Assembly (NCBI GenBank): GCA_027066795.1
Contig: JAMONA010000029.1
Span: 1 to 8,988 of the forward strand
From: Candidatus Kaiserbacteria bacterium
GTDB taxonomy: Bacteria > Patescibacteriota > Minisyncoccia > Phycocordibacterales > UBA2100
DNA length: 8,988 bases
Reading direction: 5' to 3'
Shown: positions 1 through 5,837 of the stretch, in pieces
Layout: each line of letters opens with the position of its first letter
How positions within the stretch are numbered: position 1 is the stretch's first letter
Notes under the pieces: generated by a model
Database searches by the model: none
The model's input: only the letters and a program-made list of their open reading frames with translations
What the model was told of the DNA's origin: nothing
Program-made: the position numbers and the translations under genes

Positions 1-129
1 CACTTAGCGGCTGTGAGATACCTAGCAGGCTGGCGTAATGCTAAGAAGACTGAGTACTGGTGGTACGGAGACAGGACAATGCGCTTCCGCGACCAGTACG
101 CTAAGGATATTGCCGCCCTCGAGGGGTAG
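1..129 (+). CDS. C-terminal end of an unidentified protein (5' end outside window)
   Basis: Frame 1 is open from the first base and ends at TAG (127-129), giving the last 42 residues of a protein that starts upstream. The piece begins HLAAVRYLAGWRNAKK and is rich in aromatic and basic residues (YWWYGD, MRFRDQY), ending IAALEG. No family can be named from so short a tail. There is no terminator-like hairpin between its stop and the promoter of the next gene, which begins 3 bases later, so readthrough into the next unit is possible. That it is coding is supported only by the clean open frame and its position just before a perfect promoter. Confidence 0.55.
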   Translation, partial: HLAAVRYLAGWRNAKKTEYWWYGDRTMRFRDQYAKDIAALEG

Positions 130-131
130 TA

Positions 132-160
132 TTGACATATAGATGCTATTATTGTATAAT
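132..160 (+). promoter_or_regulatory. Perfect consensus sigma-70-type promoter
   Basis: TTGACA (132-137) and TATAAT (155-160) are separated by exactly 17 bp, matching the housekeeping consensus at all twelve positions. Transcription would start near 166-168. It is by far the strongest promoter in the window and drives the 250-1017 gene and its leader. The other genes here rely on -10-like boxes with poor or absent -35 boxes. Confidence 0.85.
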
Positions 161-169
161 AATATGCAG

Positions 170-229
170 ATGTTTTCGCTTTTAACAGTAAGAACAACTT
201 CGTTATTTGTAATTTTAACAGTAACTTAA
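170..229 (+). CDS. Possible 19-aa leader peptide upstream of the orphan gene
   Basis: An ATG at 170 opens a 19-codon frame (MFSLLTVRTTSLFVILTVT) ending at TAA (227-229), 20 nt before the ATG at 250. The ATG lies 9 nt after the -10 box, the same spacing seen at rpmE, so this would be a leaderless start. The peptide is hydrophobic. Its segment SLFVILTV resembles SIFVISTV in the ErmC leader peptide, where drug-dependent ribosome stalling switches on the downstream gene. An in-frame ATG at 164 lies at or before the expected transcription start and is less likely. A frame this short can arise by chance, and no hairpin hiding the downstream ribosome site was found, so translation is a hypothesis. 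Confidence 0.3.
   Translation: MFSLLTVRTTSLFVILTVT
180..224 (+). repeat. 12-bp direct repeat pair in the leader
   Basis: TTTTAACAGTAA occurs exactly at 180-191 and again at 213-224, 33 bp from start to start. That is three helical turns and also eleven codons, so both copies fall in the same frame of the possible leader peptide, encoding LLTV and ILTV. They could be paired protein-binding sites or a by-product of the repeated peptide motif. Both lie downstream of the expected transcription start. Confidence 0.6.
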
Positions 230-232
230 ACC

Positions 233-243
233 AAAGGAAAGGG
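233..243 (+). promoter_or_regulatory. Strong ribosome binding site for the 250-1017 gene
   Basis: The purine run AAAGGAAAGGG ends 6 nt before the ATG at 250. It is the only well-placed SD sequence in the window and supports that start codon. It contrasts with the SD-less starts of all the conserved genes downstream, in line with this gene having a leader of about 80 nt. Confidence 0.7.
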
Positions 244-249
244 AACAGA

Positions 250-1017
250 ATGTCGCCTATTAGATTAATTGGATTAGATGCTCAGGTTAAATTTTACCAG
301 GATTTTTTCGACACAACACCGGACTTTTCAGGTGTTGCAATACCTGCTACAGTTTATGACCACCCACAGGCTCTTTATATAATGAAGGGACTGACATATG
401 AAAAAGTATGGATAGCTTGTTTATGGTTATTTGGTGGCAAGTACCATGATAACCCAAATAGACAATTTAGTTTGTCAGCTTATGATGACCTAAGCATAAA
501 TAATGCCATATCCCGCAAAGATCAAAGGAAGACAGACGAAGCATATGCTGTGCATATAAAAAATAGTCTGTATGCTGACTATATTGAAGACGAAGAAGTG
601 CTTCTAGACATTCTGCATGACGATGGTCCACAAACCATGACGCTTCTTGAACGTCTAGTTTATGGAATGATGGCTTATTGGGAGTGCAAGGAGTTGCTAG
701 ACTTAAACGGAGCGCCAACTTTATGTTTGGGTAGTAATATTGAGTACTTAGTTCCATATGTTTCTTGCAACAACTTTACTTCAAAGGAAATGGGAGAAGA
801 GAGCAAGTATCGCCTCGAAATGGCAAAAATAGACTACCTTGAACACATCGAGAGTAGTGTAGCAGATGACCCAGAGCTCCGTCAAAGTAGCATTATGGAT
901 ATAGAGCCTGATAACTTTGATGGCTTACCAGATGATTGTGGAGTGCAGGTGGTAGCTGAGTTTGGGTGGGATGAACTTATGCAATCTGAAGTTCATGTCC
1001 GCACTGTAATCTCATAA
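250..1017 (+). CDS. Unrecognised acidic 255-aa protein
   Basis: I do not recognise this protein. It starts at ATG with a strong SD and ends at TAA. It appears soluble, with no signal peptide or membrane segment, and is markedly acidic, with Asp/Glu-rich stretches in the middle (YIEDEEVLLD, LHDDG) and near the C-terminus (DIEPDNFDGLPDD). Hydrophobic and aromatic patches (VWIACLWLFGG near residues 53-63; LLERLVYGMMAYWE near 132-145) suggest a folded core of helices. Cysteines are scattered and do not form a metal-site pattern. It stands alone between its own consensus promoter and a strong terminator, and its leader may encode a regulatory peptide. Together these suggest a separately controlled accessory gene. 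No function is assigned. Confidence 0.8.
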   Translation: MSPIRLIGLDAQVKFYQDFFDTTPDFSGVAIPATVYDHPQALYIMKGLTYEKVWIACLWLFGGKYHDNPNRQFSLSAYDDLSINNAISRKDQRKTDEAYAVHIKNSLYADYIEDEEVLLDILHDDGPQTMTLLERLVYGMMAYWECKELLDLNGAPTLCLGSNIEYLVPYVSCNNFTSKEMGEESKYRLEMAKIDYLEHIESSVADDPELRQSSIMDIEPDNFDGLPDDCGVQVVAEFGWDELMQSEVHVRTVIS

Positions 1018-1040
1018 TTGTAAAGGATTATGAAATATTT

Positions 1041-1082
1041 AAGAACCTTATCGTGATGTTATCACTATAAGGTTCTTTTTTC
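1041..1082 (+). terminator. Intrinsic terminator after the orphan gene
   Basis: AAGAACCTTAT (1041-1051) pairs perfectly with ATAAGGTTCTT (1067-1077). After one C/T mismatch, GTGAT (1053-1057) pairs with ATCAC (1061-1065) around a GTT loop. A T-rich run follows through 1081. It lies 23 bp after the stop at 1017 and closes this unit. Confidence 0.85.
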
Positions 1083-1124
1083 TAAGTTGGTATGCTCTAA
1101 TCTATAAGTTACAAGTGTAAAACA

Positions 1125-1152
1125 TTGCAAATCAACCATTTTTCTGTATAAT
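1125..1152 (+). promoter_or_regulatory. Promoter of rpmE, probably giving a leaderless mRNA
   Basis: A perfect -10 box, TATAAT, lies at 1147-1152, with a 4/6 -35 match TTGCAA at 1125-1130 and a 16-bp spacer. The rpmE ATG is only 9 nt beyond the -10 box, so transcription should start at or a few bases before the start codon. Confidence 0.65.
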
Positions 1153-1161
1153 TCTGCCACA

Positions 1162-1413
1162 ATGAAAAAAGACATACATCCAGATAATTATCGTGAGGTA
1201 ATCTTTAAAGACAATACAAGTGGTGAGAGCTTCTTGATTAAGTCTTGTGTAGAGGCAGAGCTTACAGGTAAGCTTGATGGTAAGGAGTACCCACTATACG
1301 AGGTAGAGATCTCAAGCGCTTCACACCCGTTTTATACTGGTAAAAAGACAACTATCGACCGAGCTGGCCGAGTAGACAAGTTTAAGACTCGTATGGCAGC
1401 AGCTGGTAAGTAG
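1162..1413 (+). CDS. rpmE: 50S ribosomal protein L31, type B
   Basis: This is a component of the large ribosomal subunit that sits at the subunit interface. The 83-aa length, the start MKKDIHP, the block HPFYTG (55-60) preceded by EISSAS, and GRVDKF (69-74) match L31. It lacks the CxxC zinc pairs of type A and has a single Cys (29), so it is the zinc-independent type B (C-minus) form. It is a single-gene unit with a promoter just upstream and an intrinsic terminator just downstream. There is no SD before the ATG; the sequence between the -10 box and the start is only TCTGCCACA-like, which implies leaderless translation. In many bacteria the type B form is a zinc-limitation paralogue (rpmE2/ykgM); here it may be the only L31, which this window cannot show. 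Confidence 0.95.
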   Translation: MKKDIHPDNYREVIFKDNTSGESFLIKSCVEAELTGKLDGKEYPLYEVEISSASHPFYTGKKTTIDRAGRVDKFKTRMAAAGK

Positions 1414-1431
1414 CTATCTATATAAAGATTT

Positions 1432-1458
1432 AAAAAGTCGTAACCATACGACTTTTTT
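1432..1458 (+). terminator. Intrinsic terminator of rpmE
   Basis: AAAAAGTCGTA (1432-1442) and TACGACTTTTT (1447-1457) form a perfect 11-bp stem with a 4-nt ACCA loop, ending in six T. The A-run on the 5' arm means it could also act on the opposite strand. It lies immediately upstream of the prfA -10 box. Confidence 0.85.
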
Positions 1459-1462
1459 GTTG

Positions 1463-1468
1463 TATACT
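1463..1468 (+). promoter_or_regulatory. -10 box of prfA and likely head of the long operon
   Basis: TATACT ends 10 nt before the prfA ATG. The -35 position at 17-bp spacing (1440-1445) falls inside the rpmE terminator hairpin and matches poorly. There is no SD before the ATG, so a leaderless transcript is likely. Since a terminator precedes it, prfA needs a start site here. Confidence 0.5.
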
Positions 1469-1478
1469 AAATATTAAT

Positions 1479-2459
1479 ATGAACCAAGACAAACAAAAAA
1501 CCTTCGATATAAATTCTTACCTAGGTGATCATAAGACAGCCTTTTTAGTACCACAATATAATCAGCTACTTGAGCAAGAGGCAGAGAATGAGGCCCTACT
1601 CGAAGACGAGGACATGAAGGAGCTTGCAGAGGCAGAGTTATCAGCGATATCAGAGCAAAAGGAAGCCATAGAGGAGCAGATATTAAAGATAATTAAGAGT
1701 GACGAAGAGGAGCGTAAATTCCCCAATGAGATGGTTATAGAGGTGCGAGGCGGCGCAGGTGGAGACGAGGCGGCACTCTTTTCTATGCAGTTGGCAGAGA
1801 TGTACCAAAAGTTCGCAGAGAGTAAGGGTTGGCAAGTAACAACTTTATATGCAAGCACTAATGACATGGGTGGTTACAAGGAGGCTGCGTTTGAGATTAA
1901 GGGCCAAGACTGTTATAAGACATTACAGTATGAGACAGGCGTACACAGGGTGCAGCGAGTACCAGTGACAGAGAAGCAAGGCAGGATACATACAAGTACA
2001 GCCAGCGTAGCTATAATGCCTATATATAAGCATACTACTATAGAGCTCACTGATGGTGACCTAGATATAGAATTTTCTCGTGCAGGTGGCAAAGGAGGGC
2101 AGAATGTTAATAAGGTGGAGACTGCGGTAAGGCTAACTCACAAAGAGACGGGCATAATGGTGCGCTGTACAGCTGAACGTAGTCAGCTTAAAAACAGAGA
2201 GAAGGCCATGAGCATGCTCTTGTCCCAACTACAACAGAGGAAAGATGAGCAAGACGCAAAAGACAGGAGTGAGTTCCGTGCTGGTCAAATAGGTACTGGA
2301 GACAGAAGTGAAAAAATCCGTACATACAATTTCCCTCAAGACCGTATAACAGACCACCGCATAAAGGAGAGTTGGAGCGGTATAGAAAATGTATTAAATG
2401 GGGATATAGCTAAGATACTTGATGCCGTAGCGTGCTACAATGATGCAGATGCATCATAA
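1479..2459 (+). CDS. prfA: Peptide chain release factor 1
   Basis: RF1 recognises UAA and UAG in the ribosomal A site and triggers hydrolysis of the finished peptide. The catalytic GGQ is at 206-208 in RAGGKGGQNVNKVET, and the stop-codon-reading PxT motif is PVT (162-164) in RVPVTEKQGRIHTST. PxT rather than SPF makes it RF1, not RF2. The N-terminal domain 1 is a coiled, Glu-rich helix region that is shorter than usual: 326 aa against about 360 in E. coli, with PVT about 25 residues earlier. The Gln of GGQ is normally methylated by PrmC, often encoded right after prfA; here an MFS gene takes that place. Start chosen at ATG 1479, 10 nt after a -10 box, without an SD. The 3' end overlaps the next gene. 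Confidence 0.97.
   Translation: MNQDKQKTFDINSYLGDHKTAFLVPQYNQLLEQEAENEALLEDEDMKELAEAELSAISEQKEAIEEQILKIIKSDEEERKFPNEMVIEVRGGAGGDEAALFSMQLAEMYQKFAESKGWQVTTLYASTNDMGGYKEAAFEIKGQDCYKTLQYETGVHRVQRVPVTEKQGRIHTSTASVAIMPIYKHTTIELTDGDLDIEFSRAGGKGGQNVNKVETAVRLTHKETGIMVRCTAERSQLKNREKAMSMLLSQLQQRKDEQDAKDRSEFRAGQIGTGDRSEKIRTYNFPQDRITDHRIKESWSGIENVLNGDIAKILDAVACYNDADAS
2433..2441 (+). promoter_or_regulatory. Possible extended -10 element inside the end of prfA
   Basis: TGCTACAAT (TG at 2433-2434, TACAAT at 2436-2441) is an extended -10 match. It ends 7 nt before an ATG at 2449 that is in frame with the MFS gene. This fits the spacing of other leaderless starts nearby and would make 2449, not 2440, the start of the MFS protein. 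The site overlaps coding sequence, so chance is a real alternative. Confidence 0.3.
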
Positions 2460-3642
2460 GACATTACCGAATAAGCATAAACTGCACATAAACCTACCTA
2501 AAGACATGTTTGCCTTGTTGACTAATAGGCTACTTTTCAGACTTGGTTTTGGGCTTGTTGGTGTATTTTTACCGATATTCTTTTACCAATTATTTAACGA
2601 CTCTATATACGCAGTATTGTATATATACATAATAGTGTATATGTTAGGCGTACTCATGACCCCTATTAGCTCTCAGCTGATAGGTGTTATAGGTATGCGT
2701 CGGCTTATTGCATTGTCAGTGCCGCCAAGTGCCTTGGCTATAGGTGCACTATATTTTGCTAATGGGTATCCAGTGTATGCTACCGCTACATTTATTATTG
2801 CCATAGCTATATACAGAGCCACATACTGGGTGCCGTACGAGACAGACCTGTCCCATTTTATCGGGCATGGCAAGGTTGGTATGCACGTAGCTGTATATAA
2901 AAATGCTCTACAGATAATGAATGCTATTACACCACTTGCTGGAGGTTTCCTTATAGCTGCATTTGGGTTCGGCAATGTATTTATGTTTGCGGCAGTTGTG
3001 CTTATGACTACGCTTATTCCTGTGCAGTTTATACGTCAAGTATATGAGAGGTACGCATGGGGCTTTATAGAGACTTTTAGGCATTTTTTCTCATATAAAA
3101 ATAGGGCATTAGTATATGCTTATGCAGCGGATGGTGCACAGTCGGTTATTTCTTCAATAGTATGGCCTGTGTTTATATTTGAGCTACTCAATGGCAATTA
3201 TATGTCTGTAGGATTCATAACCTCTTTGACTACTATAGCAATATTAGTACTCAACGTAGGAGTAGGTAAGTTTATAGATAAGGTGGGTAGAGATAAGGCA
3301 TTAAGGTACAGTACATGGTTGGCTGCTACAGGCTGGGTTATAAAAGTGTTTGTAGATAGTGCATTTCAGATATTCATAACAGATACTTACCACCGACTTG
3401 GAAGAGCTGCGAGCCGCATGAGCTTTGATGCGTCTACTTACGAACAGGCTGCAGACAACGGTCACTTTATAGATGAGTTCACAACTCTTAAAAACATGGC
3501 TATAGACCTCGGTAGGGTTGGGATGTTGTTCACTGTACTAGCTCTTGTATACTTTTTAGGCAATATCAGGGTAGTATTTATACTTGCTGCGCTAGCTACA
3601 CTTGCAATGATGTTTTTAAATAATAAGATTAACATAAAGTAG
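2440..3642 (+). CDS. Major facilitator superfamily-type membrane transporter
   Basis: The protein is an integral inner-membrane protein of up to 400 aa with about 11-12 hydrophobic segments, starting near residue 31 and ending near 394, after a short basic cytoplasmic N-terminus. GKFIDKVGRDKALR (276-289) is a clear copy of the MFS loop motif between helices 8 and 9, and SSQLIGVIGMRRLI (77-90) is a degenerate copy between helices 2 and 3. The substrate cannot be told. ATG codons at 2440, 2443 and 2449 compete for the start; 2449 fits an upstream -10 box best and gives 397 aa. The gene overlaps prfA by 11-20 bases and is 1 nt from scpA, so it belongs to the operon. It replaces the prmC gene often found after prfA, but nothing in its sequence suggests a role in translation. 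Confidence 0.8.
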   Translation: MMQMHHKTLPNKHKLHINLPKDMFALLTNRLLFRLGFGLVGVFLPIFFYQLFNDSIYAVLYIYIIVYMLGVLMTPISSQLIGVIGMRRLIALSVPPSALAIGALYFANGYPVYATATFIIAIAIYRATYWVPYETDLSHFIGHGKVGMHVAVYKNALQIMNAITPLAGGFLIAAFGFGNVFMFAAVVLMTTLIPVQFIRQVYERYAWGFIETFRHFFSYKNRALVYAYAADGAQSVISSIVWPVFIFELLNGNYMSVGFITSLTTIAILVLNVGVGKFIDKVGRDKALRYSTWLAATGWVIKVFVDSAFQIFITDTYHRLGRAASRMSFDASTYEQAADNGHFIDEFTTLKNMAIDLGRVGMLFTVLALVYFLGNIRVVFILAALATLAMMFLNNKINIK

Positions 3643-3643
3643 T

Positions 3644-4357
3644 ATGAGTGGTGTGGATAATACATCGCAATTTAACATAACAGTCGGTGAGTTTAAGGGG
3701 TCTTTAGAGACATTGCTTGAGATGGTGCAAAAACGTAAGGTACACATAAGTGATATTTCACTTGCACAAGTTGCAGACGATTATATAGATTTTGTACGTT
3801 CGCTAGGTCAGTTGCCCAGAGGGCAGACAGCAGAGTTTATAGTTGTGGCAGCCACTTTATTATTGATAAAGTCTAAGTCACTATTGCCGAACCTTAAGTT
3901 ATCTGCCGATGAGGAGGAGTCAATTAAGGATCTTGAAGACCGTCTAGGGTTATATAAAATTTACAAAGAGGCTGCCGATAGATTACAAGAGGATATAAAA
4001 ACAGCAAACTCTTTGCACAAACCTAAGGACTTTGAAATTTTACAAAGAATATTTGCACCACCAAAAGATCTTAGTATAGAGTCATTAAGTACAGTGATGC
4101 AGGGTGTCTTGTCACATCTTCAACCTAAAGACATTAAGCCTAAGGCACAGATAAGTGAGCCAGTTAATATTGCAGATGTAATGACTAATCTACTGGCTCG
4201 TGTAGAAGGAGGTATGCAGAGTAGTTTTAAAGAGATGTCAGGAGTTGGTAGACAAGAGGTGCTTATAAACTTTTTAGCACTACTAGAGCTAGTCAAGGAG
4301 GGGGCATTACTTGCAGAGCAAGAAGGTGCTTATGGTGAGATTTTACTCAATACATAG
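3644..4357 (+). CDS. scpA: Segregation and condensation protein A (ScpA kleisin)
   Basis: ScpA is the kleisin subunit that bridges the SMC heads and, with ScpB, forms the bacterial condensin that compacts and separates chromosomes. The N-terminal signature is FKGSLETLLEMVQKRKVHISDI (split here: FKGSLETLL 17-25, KVHISDISL 32-40), corresponding to FEGPLDLLL and KIDIYDI in characterised ScpA. LPRGQTAEFIVVAATLLLIKSK (57-78 region) is the second conserved helix block. The C-terminal winged-helix region that contacts the SMC head lies near 203-235. The length of 237 aa is normal. The ATG is 1 nt after the MFS stop, with no SD and no good -10 box, so translational coupling is likely. Confidence 0.95.
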   Translation: MSGVDNTSQFNITVGEFKGSLETLLEMVQKRKVHISDISLAQVADDYIDFVRSLGQLPRGQTAEFIVVAATLLLIKSKSLLPNLKLSADEEESIKDLEDRLGLYKIYKEAADRLQEDIKTANSLHKPKDFEILQRIFAPPKDLSIESLSTVMQGVLSHLQPKDIKPKAQISEPVNIADVMTNLLARVEGGMQSSFKEMSGVGRQEVLINFLALLELVKEGALLAEQEGAYGEILLNT

Positions 4358-4362
4358 CGTGT

Positions 4363-4368
4363 TATAGT
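4363..4368 (+). promoter_or_regulatory. Possible -10 box between scpA and scpB
   Basis: TATAGT ends 10 nt before the scpB ATG; an alternative hexamer TATACA (4368-4373) ends 5 nt before it. No good -35 box is seen. There is no SD in the 21-nt gap, so an internal leaderless promoter would explain how scpB starts. Confidence 0.35.
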
Positions 4369-4378
4369 ATACAAACTT

Positions 4379-4936
4379 ATGGATGATCAAACTGTTAAAC
4401 ATAAAGAAATTATACCTACACTAGAGGCGATTGTCTTTAGTGAGGGTGGTGAGATACCACTTAAAGAGGTTGTTAGGGTGCTAGGTTTAACACAGCAAGA
4501 GTTGTCGGAGGTTGTAGACTCATATAATCGTAGTGGCGGAGGGCTTATACTTGTACAAGATAGTAAGCGAGTAGTAATGCGAGTCGCAGGGAATTATGCA
4601 AGCGCCATAGAGAGCTATCGTAAAAATACTTTATCCGAGGGTATTAGTAAGGCTGGCTTAGAGACCTTGGCTATAGTACTGTATAAGGGTGAGTCCACCG
4701 CTAGTGGTGTGGAACATATACGTGGAGTTAATTCAGGGTATACTCTGAGACAACTTACTATCAGAGGTTTATTAAACAAAAGTAAGGTAGGTATGAGTTA
4801 TACATATATACCATCAGTGGAGCTCTTGAGCTTGCTGGGTATAGTAAAGTTAGATGATGTTCCAGGTATAGAGGAGGTACGAGAACAGTTAAAGGAGTTT
4901 GAAAACAAAGACAACAATGAGAGAGACGATAACTAA
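4379..4936 (+). CDS. scpB: Segregation and condensation protein B (ScpB)
   Basis: ScpB is a winged-helix dimer that binds the middle of ScpA in the SMC-ScpAB condensin. The N-terminal winged helix includes IIPTLEAIVFSEGGEIPLKE (11-30) and GGLILVQDSKRVVMRVAG (54-71). The diagnostic second winged helix is KAGLETLAIVLYKG (91-104), then HIRGVNSGYTLRQL (113-126) and IRGLL (128-132), matching the usual LETLAIIAYKQ and IRGVNSD blocks. The 185-aa length is typical. The acidic and polar tail (ENKDNNERDDN) overlaps the start of the carboxypeptidase gene by 20 bases. In many bacteria scpB is followed by rluB; here a cell-wall gene follows. Confidence 0.95.
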   Translation: MDDQTVKHKEIIPTLEAIVFSEGGEIPLKEVVRVLGLTQQELSEVVDSYNRSGGGLILVQDSKRVVMRVAGNYASAIESYRKNTLSEGISKAGLETLAIVLYKGESTASGVEHIRGVNSGYTLRQLTIRGLLNKSKVGMSYTYIPSVELLSLLGIVKLDDVPGIEEVREQLKEFENKDNNERDDN

Positions 4937-5828
4937 CAAAAAAGCATTAATAGGCATATCGGCAAGTATGTCTATAATTGCAGTACTCACTTTTCTCATG
5001 GAGGGTAAATTACAACAAATATGGCAACAAGAGCAGTTGGCTGCAGCAGTATCAGCTATGCAACAAAAAACTCCAGCACCTCAAATAAGTGAGGATACTA
5101 TAATTGAGGCCAAGTCAGCAATGGTATACGACATAGTTAGCGGCAAGACACTGTACTCTAAGAATGCCGATGCACAGCTGCCACTAGCTTCTATTACTAA
5201 GTTAGTCACTGCGCTGGTTGCTGATGACCATACAGGGTCTAATGCCATGGTACAGGTAAGTGAACAGGCCTTAGATACAGAGGGAGAGAGCGGGCTTATA
5301 GTAGGTGACACTTGGTTAGAGAAAGATCTGTCAGATTTTATGCTTGTCTCATCTTCTAATGATGCTGCTACTACCCTTGCCCTAGCGCAGGGTGATAAGA
5401 GGCAATTTGTATCACTTATGAATAAATTGGTAAGCAGATTAGGATTAACGTCGTTGGTTTTGCTAAATGAATCTGGTTTAGATATTAGTAGCGCACAGGC
5501 TGGAGCATATGGCTCTGCCAGAGATATATCATTGTTAGTAACATACATGACAATGCTTAAGCCAGAGCTATTACGTTCTACAGCTATACAGTCGTATACA
5601 AGTGTATCCACAACAGGTCTTAGGTATAATACTAAGAATACTAATAAAATAGTAAATGCTGTGCCTAATATGATAGGTGGCAAGACAGGGTATACAGACT
5701 TGGCTGGAGGTAACTTAGCAATAGTGTTTGATATAAGTATTGGTACACCAGTAGTGGTAGTAGTGCTTGGCTCTACTAAAGACGGTAGGTTTACTGATGT
5801 TTTGAAGTTGGTTAATCAGCTGATATAA
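4917..5828 (+). CDS. D-alanyl-D-alanine carboxypeptidase (PBP5-like, peptidase family S11)
   Basis: This is a penicillin-binding serine enzyme that removes the terminal D-Ala from peptidoglycan pentapeptides outside the membrane, limiting cross-linking. All three active-site motifs are present, numbered from ATG 4917: SITK (92-95, nucleophile Ser92), SSN (146-148) and KTG (256-258, in GGKTGYTD). A basic start (RETITNKK) precedes one hydrophobic segment (about 10-28) with no clear signal-peptidase site, which suggests an N-terminal anchor. At 303 aa it ends soon after the catalytic domain and lacks the C-terminal domain and membrane-binding helix of classical PBP5. The start is ATG 4917, inside scpB; an in-frame TTG at 4899 is less likely because the AAAGGAG at 4891-4897 is only 1 nt from it. 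Neither start has a good SD or -10 box, so coupling to scpB is likely. Confidence 0.92.
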   Translation: MRETITNKKALIGISASMSIIAVLTFLMEGKLQQIWQQEQLAAAVSAMQQKTPAPQISEDTIIEAKSAMVYDIVSGKTLYSKNADAQLPLASITKLVTALVADDHTGSNAMVQVSEQALDTEGESGLIVGDTWLEKDLSDFMLVSSSNDAATTLALAQGDKRQFVSLMNKLVSRLGLTSLVLLNESGLDISSAQAGAYGSARDISLLVTYMTMLKPELLRSTAIQSYTSVSTTGLRYNTKNTNKIVNAVPNMIGGKTGYTDLAGGNLAIVFDISIGTPVVVVVLGSTKDGRFTDVLKLVNQLI

Positions 5829-5829
5829 T
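5802..5829 (+). promoter_or_regulatory. Promoter for mraY overlapping the preceding stop codon
   Basis: TATAAT (5824-5829) is a perfect -10 box with TTGAAG (5802-5807, 4/6 to consensus) 16 bp upstream. It overlaps the TAA of the carboxypeptidase gene and ends 8 nt before the mraY ATG. There is no SD, so mraY is probably transcribed leaderless from here as well as by readthrough. Confidence 0.5.
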
Positions 5830-5837
5830 TTTAATAT

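Noticed and set aside
467..757. Minus-strand frame of 96 codons inside the orphan gene
   Set aside because: The plus-strand gene has a consensus promoter, SD and terminator; the antisense frame has none of these.
1562..1867. Minus-strand frame of 101 codons, Ser-rich
   Set aside because: It is the antisense of the Glu-rich coiled region of prfA; its Ser-rich composition is the expected mirror of that coding sequence.
4899..4901. TTG start giving a 309-aa carboxypeptidase
   Set aside because: The only nearby SD-like run (4891-4897) is 1 nt away, too close to work, and the extra six residues add nothing to the membrane anchor; ATG 4917 is preferred.
5081..5683. 200-codon open frame on the minus strand inside the carboxypeptidase gene
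   Set aside because: It lies wholly within a gene carrying all three catalytic motifs, has no recognisable domain and no promoter or SD of its own.
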